Assembly: GCA_033720815.1 (NCBI GenBank)
Contig: JAWWBT010000004.1
Span: 1 to 40,784 of the forward strand
Direction: 5' to 3'
DNA: 40,784 nt
DNA from: JAWWBS01 sp033720815
GTDB lineage: Bacteria > Pseudomonadota > Gammaproteobacteria > Natronospirales > JAJUFS01
Below, piece after piece: positions 34,290 to 40,784 of the stretch. Position 1 is the stretch's first letter. Every line of letters starts with the position of its first letter. The notes beneath the pieces are model-generated. The model was not told the DNA's origin. It was given only the letters and a program-made list of their open reading frames with translations, and did not search any database. The translations under genes and the position numbers were made by a program.

Positions 34290-34664
34290 ATGTGGTACCA
34301 CCTGGCTGCCAATGTGCTGCTCGTGATCCACGCCTTGTTCATTGCTTTCGTGGTCCTGGGCGGGTTGCTTGTCCTGTGGCGTCGCTGGATGGCCTTTGTT
34401 CATCTCCCCATTGTGCTCTACGGCATCGCCATTGAATGGATCGGCTGGATCTGCCCGCTCACGCCGCTGGAAAACCGCATGCGCCTTGCAGCCGGTGAAG
34501 AAGGCTATTCGAGCAGTTTCATCGAGCACTACCTCTTGCCGCTTGTTTACCCTGTGGATTACACGCGTGAGCTGCAGTTGATGCTGGGTGCGCTGGTGCT
34601 CCTCGTTAACCTGCTGGTCTATGCTGCGCTCGGATGGCAGGCCCTGCGAGGGCGGAAAGAATGA
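34290..34664 (+). CDS. DUF2784 membrane protein, copy 1
   Basis: This 124-residue protein has three to four hydrophobic helices. The DUF2784 pattern is clear: LLVIHALFIAFVVLGGLLVLW, VHLPIVLYGIAIEWIGWICP, LTPLENRMR and IEHYLLPLVYP. It is predicted to reside in the inner membrane; function is unknown. It overlaps the next gene by 4 bases (ATGA), so the two are co-translated. A paralogue lies at 38832-39197. Confidence 0.93.
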   Translation: MWYHLAANVLLVIHALFIAFVVLGGLLVLWRRWMAFVHLPIVLYGIAIEWIGWICPLTPLENRMRLAAGEEGYSSSFIEHYLLPLVYPVDYTRELQLMLGALVLLVNLLVYAALGWQALRGRKE

Positions 34665-35053
34665 ACAAGCGGTTGCTCGCGAACGCAATCCGATACTTCG
34701 TGATGGCATTTGCGCTCGGCTTTGCCCTGGGGACGGTGCGGGTGCTGTTGCTCGTGCCACGCATCGGCGAGGCCAGTGCCGAGCTTCTCGAGATTCCAGT
34801 AATGCTGGTCGGCATCTTCTTCATTGCGCGATTCCTCGTGCATCGTTATCCGCAGCCTGCCGGCGCGTGGGTTTCGTCCGGGCTGCTAGCGCTCTTGCTG
34901 CTCCTGTCATTCGAGTTCACCGTTGTGCTTGCGGTGCGCGGGATGAGTCTCGAGCAATGGTATGCATCGCGCGATCCATGGGCATTCTCTGCCTACCTGT
35001 TCGCGCTCGCGGCCTTCGCTGCGATGCCGTTTTTCATTTCGCGTCGCCGCTAG
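34661..35053 (+). CDS. Small multi-pass membrane protein, unknown
   Basis: The 130-residue product has four hydrophobic stretches: FVMAFALGFALGTVRVLLLV, PVMLVGIFFIARFLV, SSGLLALLLLLSFEFTVVLA and LFALAAFAAMPFF. Its ATG overlaps the DUF2784 stop by 4 bases. It is probably a partner of the DUF2784 protein in the membrane, on gene linkage alone. Confidence 0.8.
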   Translation: MNKRLLANAIRYFVMAFALGFALGTVRVLLLVPRIGEASAELLEIPVMLVGIFFIARFLVHRYPQPAGAWVSSGLLALLLLLSFEFTVVLAVRGMSLEQWYASRDPWAFSAYLFALAAFAAMPFFISRRR

Positions 35054-35131
35054 CGCCGTTGCGAAATCACTTCCCGCGGTGAGGGGTGGTTGTTACCCTT
35101 CGCCTTCCAGAGGCAAGGGGTTTGCGCCCGA

Positions 35132-36232
35132 ATGATTTCACTGCTGATCGTCTATTTTCTCGTCGCCATCTGCACGTCATTCCTGTGTTCGATGTGGGAG
35201 GCGGTGCTGCTGTCCATCACGCCTTCCTACGCGCAGATCCAGGAAGAGAAGGGCTCGGTGATCGGCCGTCACCTGCACGAGTTCAAGCAGAATATTGACA
35301 GGCCGCTGGCCGCCATCCTCACGCTGAACACGATCGCCCACACCATTGGCGCGATCGGTGTCGGCGAACAGGCGACCCTGATCTGGGCAGAGACCAACCC
35401 GCTGGTCACCGGCGTGGTGGTGCCGGTGTTGATGACGCTGGCGATCCTGATCCTGTCCGAAATCATCCCGAAGACGCTTGGTGCGAATTACTGGAAGCGC
35501 CTCGCACCGTTCACCGTGCGGTCACTGCAGTTCATCATCATCACCCTCTATCCGCTGGTGTGGGTGAGCCAGGGCATCACGAAGCTACTGAAGAAGGACA
35601 AGGAAGCCAGCGTGTTCTCGCGTTCGGATTTCGTCGCCATGGCGGAAATCGGCGCGAAGGAAGGCGTATTCGAACGCAGCGAAACGGAAATCATCCACAA
35701 CCTGTTGCGGTTCAATACCGTGCAGGCGCGCAACGTGATGACGCCGCGCACGGTGGTGAAGGTCGCCTCGGAAGAAACCAGCATCCGCGAGTTCTACGAA
35801 CGCCACCCGAACCTCCGCTTCTCGCGCATTCCTGTCTACGAAGGCAGGAGCCCGGAAGACATCACGGGCTATGTCCGAAAGGATGAAATCCTGAAGCACC
35901 TCGTCGAGGACAACGGTGATCGCCCGGTCGGCAGCATCAAGCGCGAAATCCAGGTCATCCATGAATCCTGCCCGATCCCGGACCTCTTCAACCGCTTCCT
36001 GGAAAGCCGCGAGCACATCGCGCTGGTGGTCGACGAGTTCGGTGGCATGTCCGGCATCGTGACCATGGAAGATGTGATCGAGACGCTGCTCGGCATGGAA
36101 ATCATCGACGAACTGGACAGCGCCGACGACATGCAGAAGCTCGCACGTCGCAACTGGGAAAAGCGCGCACGCCGGCTGGGCCTGCTGAACGCGCCGGAAG
36201 GCGAGGACGAGCCCTCCCCGCGGAACGACTGA
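35132..36232 (+). CDS. CNNM-type membrane protein with CBS pair (HlyC/CorC-like)
   Basis: This 366-residue protein starts at the ATG at 35132 with four transmembrane segments of the CNNM/DUF21 type (ISLLIVYFLVAICTSFLCSM, ITLYPLVWVSQG). The signature is LTLNTIAHTIGAIGVG and SEIIPKTLGANYWKRLAP. A cytoplasmic CBS pair follows (RFNTVQARNVMTPRTVVKVA; ALVVDEFGGMSGIVTMEDVI). The usual C-terminal CorC_HlyC (transporter-associated) domain of about 80 residues is absent; the protein ends about 45 residues after the second CBS. The family is implicated in magnesium or other divalent-cation transport. Confidence 0.92.
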   Translation: MISLLIVYFLVAICTSFLCSMWEAVLLSITPSYAQIQEEKGSVIGRHLHEFKQNIDRPLAAILTLNTIAHTIGAIGVGEQATLIWAETNPLVTGVVVPVLMTLAILILSEIIPKTLGANYWKRLAPFTVRSLQFIIITLYPLVWVSQGITKLLKKDKEASVFSRSDFVAMAEIGAKEGVFERSETEIIHNLLRFNTVQARNVMTPRTVVKVASEETSIREFYERHPNLRFSRIPVYEGRSPEDITGYVRKDEILKHLVEDNGDRPVGSIKREIQVIHESCPIPDLFNRFLESREHIALVVDEFGGMSGIVTMEDVIETLLGMEIIDELDSADDMQKLARRNWEKRARRLGLLNAPEGEDEPSPRND

Positions 36233-36302
36233 CACAGGTCAATGCATTTGCATTTGCCCCGGGCGCAGCATCTCTACATTGGCCCGCGATGTGGAGAGCG
36301 CC

Positions 36303-36887
36303 ATGATGAAGCGTATTGTCATCATCCAGGGGCATCCCGATCCTGCTGGCGAGCATTTCTGTCACGCACTGGCCGAATCCTATGCGGCCGGTGCGCGCGA
36401 GGCCGGCCATGCGGTTTCGACGATTACCGTGGCGGAAATCGATTTCCCGTTGCTGCACTCGAAGGAAGAGTGGGAGCACGGCGAGTTGCCGAAACGCCTG
36501 TTGCCGGCACAGAACGCCATTCGTGATGCCGACCACCTGGTGTTCGTTTATCCCCTGTGGATGGGCACCATGCCTGCCGCCCTCAAGGGCTTCCTCGAGC
36601 AGGTGCTGCGCACCGACCTCACCGTGAAAATCGACGAAAAGGGGCATTGGCAGAAGCTGATGAAAGGCACAAGCGCACGGGTGGTTGTCACCATGGGCAT
36701 GCCCGCCCTGGCGTACCGCTGGTTCTTTCGCGCCCACAGCCTGAAGAGCCTGGAGCGGAATGTCCTGAAGTTCATCGGCATCAAGCCGGTGAGGGAAACG
36801 CTGGTCGGGATGGTCGAAAACCTCAGTCCGGAAAAGCGCGAACGGTGGTGCGAGGACCTCAAGGCGCTCGGCCGCAAGGGCATCTGA
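36303..36887 (+). CDS. NAD(P)H-dependent oxidoreductase, flavodoxin-like fold
   Basis: The 194-residue Flavodoxin_2-type protein opens with RIVIIQGHPDPAGEHFCHAL, the FMN/FAD phosphate-binding start. It continues with LVFVYPLWMGTMPAALKGFL, the canonical flavin ring-binding loop of the NQO/MdaB type. It probably reduces quinones or nitro compounds with NAD(P)H. Two ATGs (36303, 36306) compete; no strong SD is seen. Its stop abuts the end of the convergent DUF2061 gene. Confidence 0.9.
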   Translation: MMKRIVIIQGHPDPAGEHFCHALAESYAAGAREAGHAVSTITVAEIDFPLLHSKEEWEHGELPKRLLPAQNAIRDADHLVFVYPLWMGTMPAALKGFLEQVLRTDLTVKIDEKGHWQKLMKGTSARVVVTMGMPALAYRWFFRAHSLKSLERNVLKFIGIKPVRETLVGMVENLSPEKRERWCEDLKALGRKGI

Positions 36888-37076
36888 TCACTGCAGCAGA
36901 ACCGGCCTTGCGGCGAAACGCTCCCAGGCCTTCTCGTGGAAGAAGTACGCGACCGTGTTGATCGCCGGTTCCACGAGCGCGACCGCCCCGCCGACGATCC
37001 AGCTGCCCGTCATTGCCCACACCACGGTGAATGCCACGCTGAAGTGCATGATGGCGAACGTGAAGGTCTTGAGCAT
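36888..37076 (-). CDS. DUF2061 small membrane protein, Fur-box preceded
   Basis: The 62-residue product, starting at the ATG 37076, follows the SD GGGAGGTG; an earlier GTG overlaps that SD. Two hydrophobic helices fit DUF2061: FTFAIMHFSVAFTVVWAMTG and WIVGGAVALVEPAINTVAYF, ending HEKAWERF (conserved HExxW). Function is unknown. A Fur-type box is about 40 bases upstream, which would make it iron-repressed. Confidence 0.85.
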   Translation of the reverse strand: MLKTFTFAIMHFSVAFTVVWAMTGSWIVGGAVALVEPAINTVAYFFHEKAWERFAARPVLLQ

Positions 37077-37116
37077 GGTCGGCACCTCCCGGTAACCGCG
37101 AATGGCATGCTCTGGA

Positions 37117-37131
37117 TGATAATGATTCTCA
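37117..37131. promoter_or_regulatory. Fur box (7-1-7 type)
   Basis: TGATAATGATTCTCA matches the Fur 7-1-7 consensus TGATAAT-n-ATTATCA at all but one defined position. It lies upstream of the leftward DUF2061 gene, between it and the 3' end of the hydrolase gene, so the DUF2061 gene is its only nearby target. Confidence 0.8.
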
Positions 37132-37153
37132 TCCGGTTTCGAAGTGAATAATT

Positions 37154-37170
37154 CCTATCAGCCCGATAGG
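37154..37170 (-). terminator. Weak hairpin after the hydrolase gene
   Basis: CCTATC (37154-37159) and GATAGG (37165-37170) form a 6-bp stem with a 5-base loop, 8 bases after the leftward hydrolase stop. It is followed by AATTATT in the minus direction. It may be a weak terminator separating this gene from the Fur-box promoter. Confidence 0.3.
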
Positions 37171-37177
37171 TTGCGGG

Positions 37178-37978
37178 TTACGCACCGTTTCCCAGGCTTT
37201 CCAGCCAGCCCCGAATATCTTCCGCGACCGCCTGCCAGCCGGGCTCGCCGATGATCCAGTGGCCGTGTTGCGGGTATTCGACATAGGTATTTGCGCGGTT
37301 GTTGCGCGCGAGCTTGCGGGCCGTGCTCGCCACCGACCATGCCGTGACGATCCGGTCACGCCCGCCCGCGGCGGTAAATGCCGGCTGGCGGATATTGGCC
37401 ATGTCGACCCAAGATGCCTTGCGGCGATCGAGAAACCACAGCCCGAGCTCGAAGAGCACGCGGCCGGACTCGGAAATGAAGTCCGCGTATTTCTCGCGTG
37501 CCTCCTGTTCGGTGAGCACGTTGAGTTCCGAAAACCGCGCCCGATGCCAGCCCAGGCGCGTCGGTTTCCCGAACAGGCTTTTCGTCAGTAGCGAGGGCAT
37601 CAGGGTATACGCGACGCTGGGCGAAAGAACTTCCCACACGGCCTGTCGCCCCGCGAGCGGCGCAGGGCACAGCAGAACCGCTGCGCGACCCAGGCCGCGC
37701 GCCGCCAGCATCTGCGCCAGTGCGCCACCCATGGAGTGCCCGATGATGACCGGCGGTTCGTCGAATTCCTTCAGTTCGCTTTCCAGGTCGGCGGCGTAAT
37801 CGAGCAACGAGGTACCACCGAGTTCTTCCGGCACCGGGTCATCCGGCCGGACGTCGTGATGCCGTAATGTTGCGCGCCGTACCGTATATCCGGCGCCCTC
37901 GAACCAGTCCGCAAAGGGCGTGAAGATGTCCGGCGTAGACCACATGCCGTGAATGAAGAACAGTGTCGGCTTGTTCAT
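37178..37978 (-). CDS. Alpha/beta hydrolase
   Basis: This 266-residue cytoplasmic alpha/beta hydrolase starts at the ATG at 37978 after GGGAAG. The nucleophile elbow is IIGHSMGGALAQML (Ser in GHSMGG). The oxyanion strand is LFFIHGMWSTPDIFTPFADW. The acid is probably Asp in GGRDRIV and the base is His in PQHGHW. The lid contains RQAVWEVLSPSVAYTLMPSL. Substrate is unknown; lipase/esterase-like. It lies 31 bases after the GDT1-type exporter gene and is probably co-transcribed with it. Confidence 0.9.
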   Translation of the reverse strand: MNKPTLFFIHGMWSTPDIFTPFADWFEGAGYTVRRATLRHHDVRPDDPVPEELGGTSLLDYAADLESELKEFDEPPVIIGHSMGGALAQMLAARGLGRAAVLLCPAPLAGRQAVWEVLSPSVAYTLMPSLLTKSLFGKPTRLGWHRARFSELNVLTEQEAREKYADFISESGRVLFELGLWFLDRRKASWVDMANIRQPAFTAAGGRDRIVTAWSVASTARKLARNNRANTYVEYPQHGHWIIGEPGWQAVAEDIRGWLESLGNGA

Positions 37979-38009
37979 GACGTGCTTCCCGGGCTCGTGT
38001 GCCTGTGAG

Positions 38010-38570
38010 TCAGAGACCATTGAATAGCAGCCACAGGCCCATCAACGCAAAGATTGCCGCAGCGATGCCATGCACCCAGCGCATCGGGATCCGGTCGGCA
38101 AACAGCTTGCCGGCCACTACCACCGGGATATTCGCAAGAAGCATCCCGAGCGTCGTGCCGATTACCACGAAGGCCAGTGATTCGAAGCGCGCACCAAGGG
38201 CGACCGTGGCGACCTGTGTCTTGTCGCCGATTTCCACCAGGAAGAAGGCGACCGTGGTCGTGAGGAAGGGGCCGAACCGATAGCGTAATCCGGCTTCTTC
38301 GTCCTCGCTGTCGGGGATGAGCAGCCAGCCGGCCATCAGCAGGAAGCCGATGCCGAGAACCCAGCGCAGCAGCTCGGGGTCCAGCAGGTCGGCGGCAAAC
38401 TGGCCGGCCCAGGCAGCCGCGAAATGGTTGGCCAGCGTTGCCACGATGATGCCGGCAACGATGGGCCATGGCCGGCGAAAGCGCGTGGCCAGCACGAGGG
38501 CGAGCAATTGCGTGCGGTCACCGATCTCGGCGATGAAGACGGCGAAGGTAGAAAGCAGCAGGGCTTCGAT
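38010..38570 (-). CDS. GDT1/TMEM165 (UPF0016) family Mn2+ exporter, probable AUC start
   Basis: The 186-residue product has six predicted helices in two repeats. The diagnostic acidic motifs are FAVFIAEIGDRTQLLAL in the first half and AFFLVEIGDKTQVATVAL in the second (E-x-G-D-K/R-T). Homologues begin M-E-x-L-L-x-S-T; here the matching frame reads IEALLLSTF. The first codon is ATC (complement of 38568-38570), preceded at 6 bases by GAGGAG (38577-38582). No NTG codon exists in frame between the aptamer and this point, and the next downstream GTG would remove the first EIGDRT motif. So AUC is the best start, unless the base is an error. The family exports Mn2+ (or Ca2+/H+). It is controlled by the riboswitch upstream. 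Confidence 0.88.
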   Translation of the reverse strand: MEALLLSTFAVFIAEIGDRTQLLALVLATRFRRPWPIVAGIIVATLANHFAAAWAGQFAADLLDPELLRWVLGIGFLLMAGWLLIPDSEDEEAGLRYRFGPFLTTTVAFFLVEIGDKTQVATVALGARFESLAFVVIGTTLGMLLANIPVVVAGKLFADRIPMRWVHGIAAAIFALMGLWLLFNGL

Positions 38571-38645
38571 GGGAGTCTCCTCGGGGCGGGTCGCAGTACG
38601 AAACCACGCGACATCGGCAGCCGACCCGCCCGGGCTCGCTGCGAT

Positions 38646-38770
38646 GTCGCAGGTCTCGTCAAGCGATCCGTATGGATGCCGTCCGGACCATGAGCCGCAC
38701 TGCAATGATTGGCTCAAGTCTGTTGACCCGGACCCCGCTCGCGATGGCGGGCGACTACTCCCCTGGGACG
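38646..38770 (-). promoter_or_regulatory. yybP-ykoY Mn2+ riboswitch
   Basis: The minus-strand leader carries the conserved elements of the Mn2+-sensing yybP-ykoY (alx) class: AGGGGAGTAG (38764 to 38755), GGGTCAAC, a hairpin GAGCC...GGCTC around 38690-38715, and the 3' CTTGACGAGACCTGCGAC block (about 38646-38663). It precedes a GDT1-type exporter, a well-known target of the class. Sequences between 38584 and 38650 form alternative helices that look like the switching platform (see findings). Confidence 0.9.
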
Positions 38771-38776
38771 AGAAAA

Positions 38777-38782
38777 ATTCTA
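38777..38782 (-). promoter_or_regulatory. Candidate -10 of the riboswitch transcript
   Basis: On the minus strand TAGAAT sits just upstream of the aptamer, placing transcription start near 38770. No good -35 is visible. It is divergent from the DUF2784 gene. Confidence 0.5.
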
Positions 38783-38831
38783 ACGCAGGCGCGGCGCCAT
38801 TTCATTCCCGCAAACGCGTTATTCTCGGTCC

Positions 38832-39197
38832 ATGAATCCTGTCTTCGTCGTAGCCGCCCGGCTTGTTGCCACGCTCCACCTTGCCTTCGTGCTCTTCGTG
38901 GCGCTTGGCGGCTACTTGTTGCTGCTGGATGCGCGCGTCATCTGGCTGCACCTGCCCGTCATGGCCTATGGCGTGCTGATCGAGTGGGTGGGCTGGACCT
39001 GTCCGTTCACGCCCCTCGAGAAACGGCTGCGCCACCTTGCGGGCCTGCCGGTTTACGAGGGTGATTTCACCGAGCACTACATCCTCCCGTGGTTACCACT
39101 GCCCGGCCGGCAGGAGCGTGCCGCGAAGTGGGTCGGTCTCGGCATCATCGGGCTCAACCTCGTCGCCTATGGCCTGTTCTTCTGGCGTGGCGCCTGA
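38832..39197 (+). CDS. DUF2784 membrane protein, copy 2
   Basis: This 121-residue paralogue of the protein at 34290 has the same layout: LVATLHLAFVLFVALGGYLL, LHLPVMAYGVLIEWVGWTCP, FTPLEKRLR, FTEHYILPWLPLP and a last helix (VGLGIIGLNLVAYGLFFWRG). It is predicted to be an inner-membrane protein of unknown function. It is divergent from the Mn2+ exporter transcript and may share its control region. Confidence 0.93.
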   Translation: MNPVFVVAARLVATLHLAFVLFVALGGYLLLLDARVIWLHLPVMAYGVLIEWVGWTCPFTPLEKRLRHLAGLPVYEGDFTEHYILPWLPLPGRQERAAKWVGLGIIGLNLVAYGLFFWRGA

Positions 39198-39261
39198 AGC
39201 GACCGGCGGCAAGCCCCGTAAAGCCTGCCTATACTCCCCTGTACAACTGGAGGAGATGCAC

Positions 39262-39765
39262 ATGCTGATTTCTGCCGAAACACCCGAAGATATCGAAGCC
39301 ATTCGTACTATCCAGCGCGCCGCGTTCGGCCGCGATTACGAAGCGGATCTCGTTGATTCCCTGCGGGGAGACGTCGAGCCTTTCGTTTCCCTGGTGGCGC
39401 GTATCGACGACAAGCCGGTCGGTCATATCCTGTTCACGCCGGTGGCGCTGCCGGGTACCCACGACATCACCATTCTCTCCGTCGCACCGATTGCCGTGCT
39501 CCCCGATTACCAGGGTGATGGTGTCGGTAGCGAGCTGGTGCACGAGGGCCTGGTGATGTGCGAGCACGAGGGGGTAGATGGTGTGGTGGCGCTGGGCGGT
39601 CGCGATTTCTACCCGCGCTTCGGTTTCCAGCCTGCCGCGGATTTCGGCCTGCGGACGAATTTCCCGGTAATGCAGGAAGAGTTCCTTGCCCGTGAGCTGA
39701 CGAAGGATGCGTTCAGCGAGGCCGAAGGAACCGTGGAATACCCGCCGCAGTTCCAGCAGCGGTAA
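39262..39765 (+). CDS. GNAT-family N-acetyltransferase (YhbS-like)
   Basis: The product is 167 residues from the ATG at 39262, which follows GGAGGAG; the ATG at 39256 overlaps that SD. Motifs are SVAPIAVLPDYQGDGVGSEL (acetyl-CoA loop Q-G-D-G-V-G-S), VALGGRDFYPRFGFQPAADF and FPVMQEEFLARELTKDAF, as in YhbS-type acetyltransferases. The acceptor is unknown. Confidence 0.9.
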   Translation: MLISAETPEDIEAIRTIQRAAFGRDYEADLVDSLRGDVEPFVSLVARIDDKPVGHILFTPVALPGTHDITILSVAPIAVLPDYQGDGVGSELVHEGLVMCEHEGVDGVVALGGRDFYPRFGFQPAADFGLRTNFPVMQEEFLARELTKDAFSEAEGTVEYPPQFQQR

Positions 39766-39788
39766 GCAAGGGACGCCGCTGGATTTTC

Positions 39789-40214
39789 CTATTCGTCGAC
39801 GCCGAGGTCGCGCAGCAGTTCGATCACGGTCTTTTCGAATGCCTTGCGGAGCGAGGGAGCGTCCACGCCGAGCGACTTCACCTGCTTCTGAACGCCGGGT
39901 GTGCTGAAATGCAGCGTATCCCAGGCATGGGCGAAATCATTGCGTAGCTGTCGCAGCACCAGCAGTCGCCGGTATTGCTCCTCGGTGACGAGGTCCAGCG
40001 CCCGACACGCTTTTGCCGCTGCTGAAAAACCTGCGAGTGGTGCATTGGCATCGTCGAGCAATTCCCGCCCTGGCTTGCGGTGCCTGAAGTGAGCCAGCAG
40101 TTTCCTCTTCAGGGCTTCGTTGACGAAGCTGGCCGCCAGCAGGGCCGCCCCGCGGTCGCTTTCCGCTTCAAGCTGATCGACCAATGTCGTGATGGTGAAA
40201 CCGGCTGCACTCAT
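39789..40214 (-). CDS. MltR-like protein
   Basis: This 141-residue cytoplasmic helical protein matches MltR/YggD relatives: LLAASFVNEALKRKLLAHFR, NAPLAGFSAAAKACRALDLV, EEQYRRLLVLRQLRNDFAHA. It has no mannitol operon beside it, so the repressor role known for MltR in enteric bacteria need not apply. GGAGGG precedes the ATG. The RNDFAH motif resembles a HEPN R-x4-H, but this is a feature of the family rather than evidence of RNase activity. Confidence 0.85.
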   Translation of the reverse strand: MSAAGFTITTLVDQLEAESDRGAALLAASFVNEALKRKLLAHFRHRKPGRELLDDANAPLAGFSAAAKACRALDLVTEEQYRRLLVLRQLRNDFAHAWDTLHFSTPGVQKQVKSLGVDAPSLRKAFEKTVIELLRDLGVDE

Positions 40215-40256
40215 TACATCCCTCCAGGTCAGTGATGTGAGTGTAGCGGTTTCGAA

Positions 40257-40463
40257 TCAGTCCCTGATATGCCATTGCGCAAGGCCGATCCGCAGCAACC
40301 ACAATGCGGCAACTCCCATCAGGGCCAGACACACCTGCACCAGCTTGCCATTACCGAGTTCAAGATAATCCAGCAGCACTATGCACATGGCGGATAGCGC
40401 CAGTAGCAGCGTTGGAGGCAGCAGCTGCAGCCAGACAATGAAGCCCCTGTCGTTGAATTGCAT
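40257..40463 (-). CDS. Small two-helix membrane protein, unknown
   Basis: The product is 68 residues from the ATG at 40463 after GGGAGGG. Two hydrophobic helices (VWLQLLPPTLLLALSAMCIV; LVQVCLALMGVAALWLLRIG) are joined by a short acidic loop (DYLELGNG). I do not recognise it. Confidence 0.7.
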   Translation of the reverse strand: MQFNDRGFIVWLQLLPPTLLLALSAMCIVLLDYLELGNGKLVQVCLALMGVAALWLLRIGLAQWHIRD

Positions 40464-40593
40464 GATCCGACCCTCCCTGGAAGTTGCCGGATGCTTGCCA
40501 AGCCGCGCCCGTTTGCCAATAGGGAGGAAACTGAAATATTGCAGAAGCATTGACGGTCTATAGTGAACTCACAAGTCGCTTCGTGGAGTCATC

Positions 40594-40784
40594 ATGTCCC
40601 TCCCCCGTCACCGAGCTGTTCGTGCACTCACCGGATTTGCCCTTGCGCTCGCGACTGTCGTTGCCGTGGCCTGGCTGGCCTTGCCACAGACCCAACTGGC
40701 CCTGGCTGCGAACAGCGAACCATTGCGGGGCGTTAATCCGGCGCCGGCCTTTCCCAAAGGACTCGACTGGATCAACACGGAGGG
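40594..40784 (+). CDS. Secreted, probably thioredoxin-like protein (N-terminal part)
   Basis: The frame is open to the right edge (63 residues seen). The ATG at 40594 follows GGAG. A basic start (MSLPRHRAVRAL) and a hydrophobic segment (TGFALALATVVAVAWLALPQ) form a signal peptide or anchor. The end reads NPAPAFPKGLDWINTEG. The FPxGLDWxNT pattern is typical of the start of TlpA/AhpC-like or NHL-repeat thioredoxin proteins, whose CxxC would lie beyond the edge. This is a cautious assignment. Confidence 0.6.
   Translation, partial: MSLPRHRAVRALTGFALALATVVAVAWLALPQTQLALAANSEPLRGVNPAPAFPKGLDWINTE

Overview
This 40.8 kb window looks like chromosome from a GC-rich Gammaproteobacterium. The evidence is the gene repertoire: gammaproteobacterial-type MnmG, a SPOR-domain protein, a DUF3391/HD-GYP protein, the AcnD/PrpF form of the methylcitrate cycle, a MltR-like protein and a Fur-type box. 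The lineage cannot be fixed by eye; a marine or environmental relative of Chromatiales, Xanthomonadales or Woeseia-like bacteria is a guess. No rRNA, tRNA, CRISPR array, complete insertion sequence or prophage was seen.

Layout. (1) 1-2434: the 5' part of a leftward secreted alpha/beta hydrolase, then mnmG. (2) 2477-9859: a rightward peptide-type ABC transporter operon with two substrate-binding proteins (one lipoprotein, one soluble), OppB, OppC, an unrecognised small membrane protein, OppD and OppF. Genes from OppB onward overlap by a few bases. (3) 9861-17617: envelope and regulatory genes, namely a SIMPL lipoprotein, a FecR+SPOR protein, an S9 peptidase, an MBL-fold hydrolase, a DUF6502 protein, an HD-GYP phosphodiesterase and an unknown protein. 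(4) 17791-28524: a propionyl-CoA module. It holds acuI, prpB, prpC (with a lysine-rich tail), three tiny membrane ORFs, then leftward prpF, a DUF559 nuclease-like gene between inverted palindromic repeats, acnD and a GntR/FCD regulator, and finally divergent prpD. Two TTGTCGACAA-like operators lie between the regulator and prpD. (5) 28577-29562: an AT-rich patch with a lone gene carrying a HEPN-like R-x4-H motif. (6) 29563-36887: a serine hydrolase, a seven-repeat Kelch protein, GNAT, DUF2784, CNNM/CBS and flavodoxin-fold genes. (7) 36888-38832: a metal-responsive stretch, with a Fur box before a DUF2061 protein and a Mn2+ (yybP-ykoY) riboswitch before a GDT1/TMEM165-type exporter that probably starts at AUC. 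(8) 38832-40784: DUF2784, GNAT, MltR-like and small membrane genes, and the start of a secreted, probably thioredoxin-like protein.

How the genes work together. AcuI would make propionyl-CoA from acrylyl-CoA. PrpC, AcnD/PrpF or PrpD, and PrpB would convert propionyl-CoA plus oxaloacetate to pyruvate and succinate. No propionyl-CoA synthetase (PrpE) is present here, so internal catabolism is a more natural source than free propionate. The ABC operon would import peptides.

The observations most worth following are: the Mn2+ riboswitch with mutually exclusive helices and an AUC start; the DUF559 gene bracketed by inverted palindromes inside the acnD-prpF unit; the HEPN-like orphan; the basic tail on PrpC; and the Fur-box DUF2061 gene. 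No large, clearly new multi-gene system was recognised.
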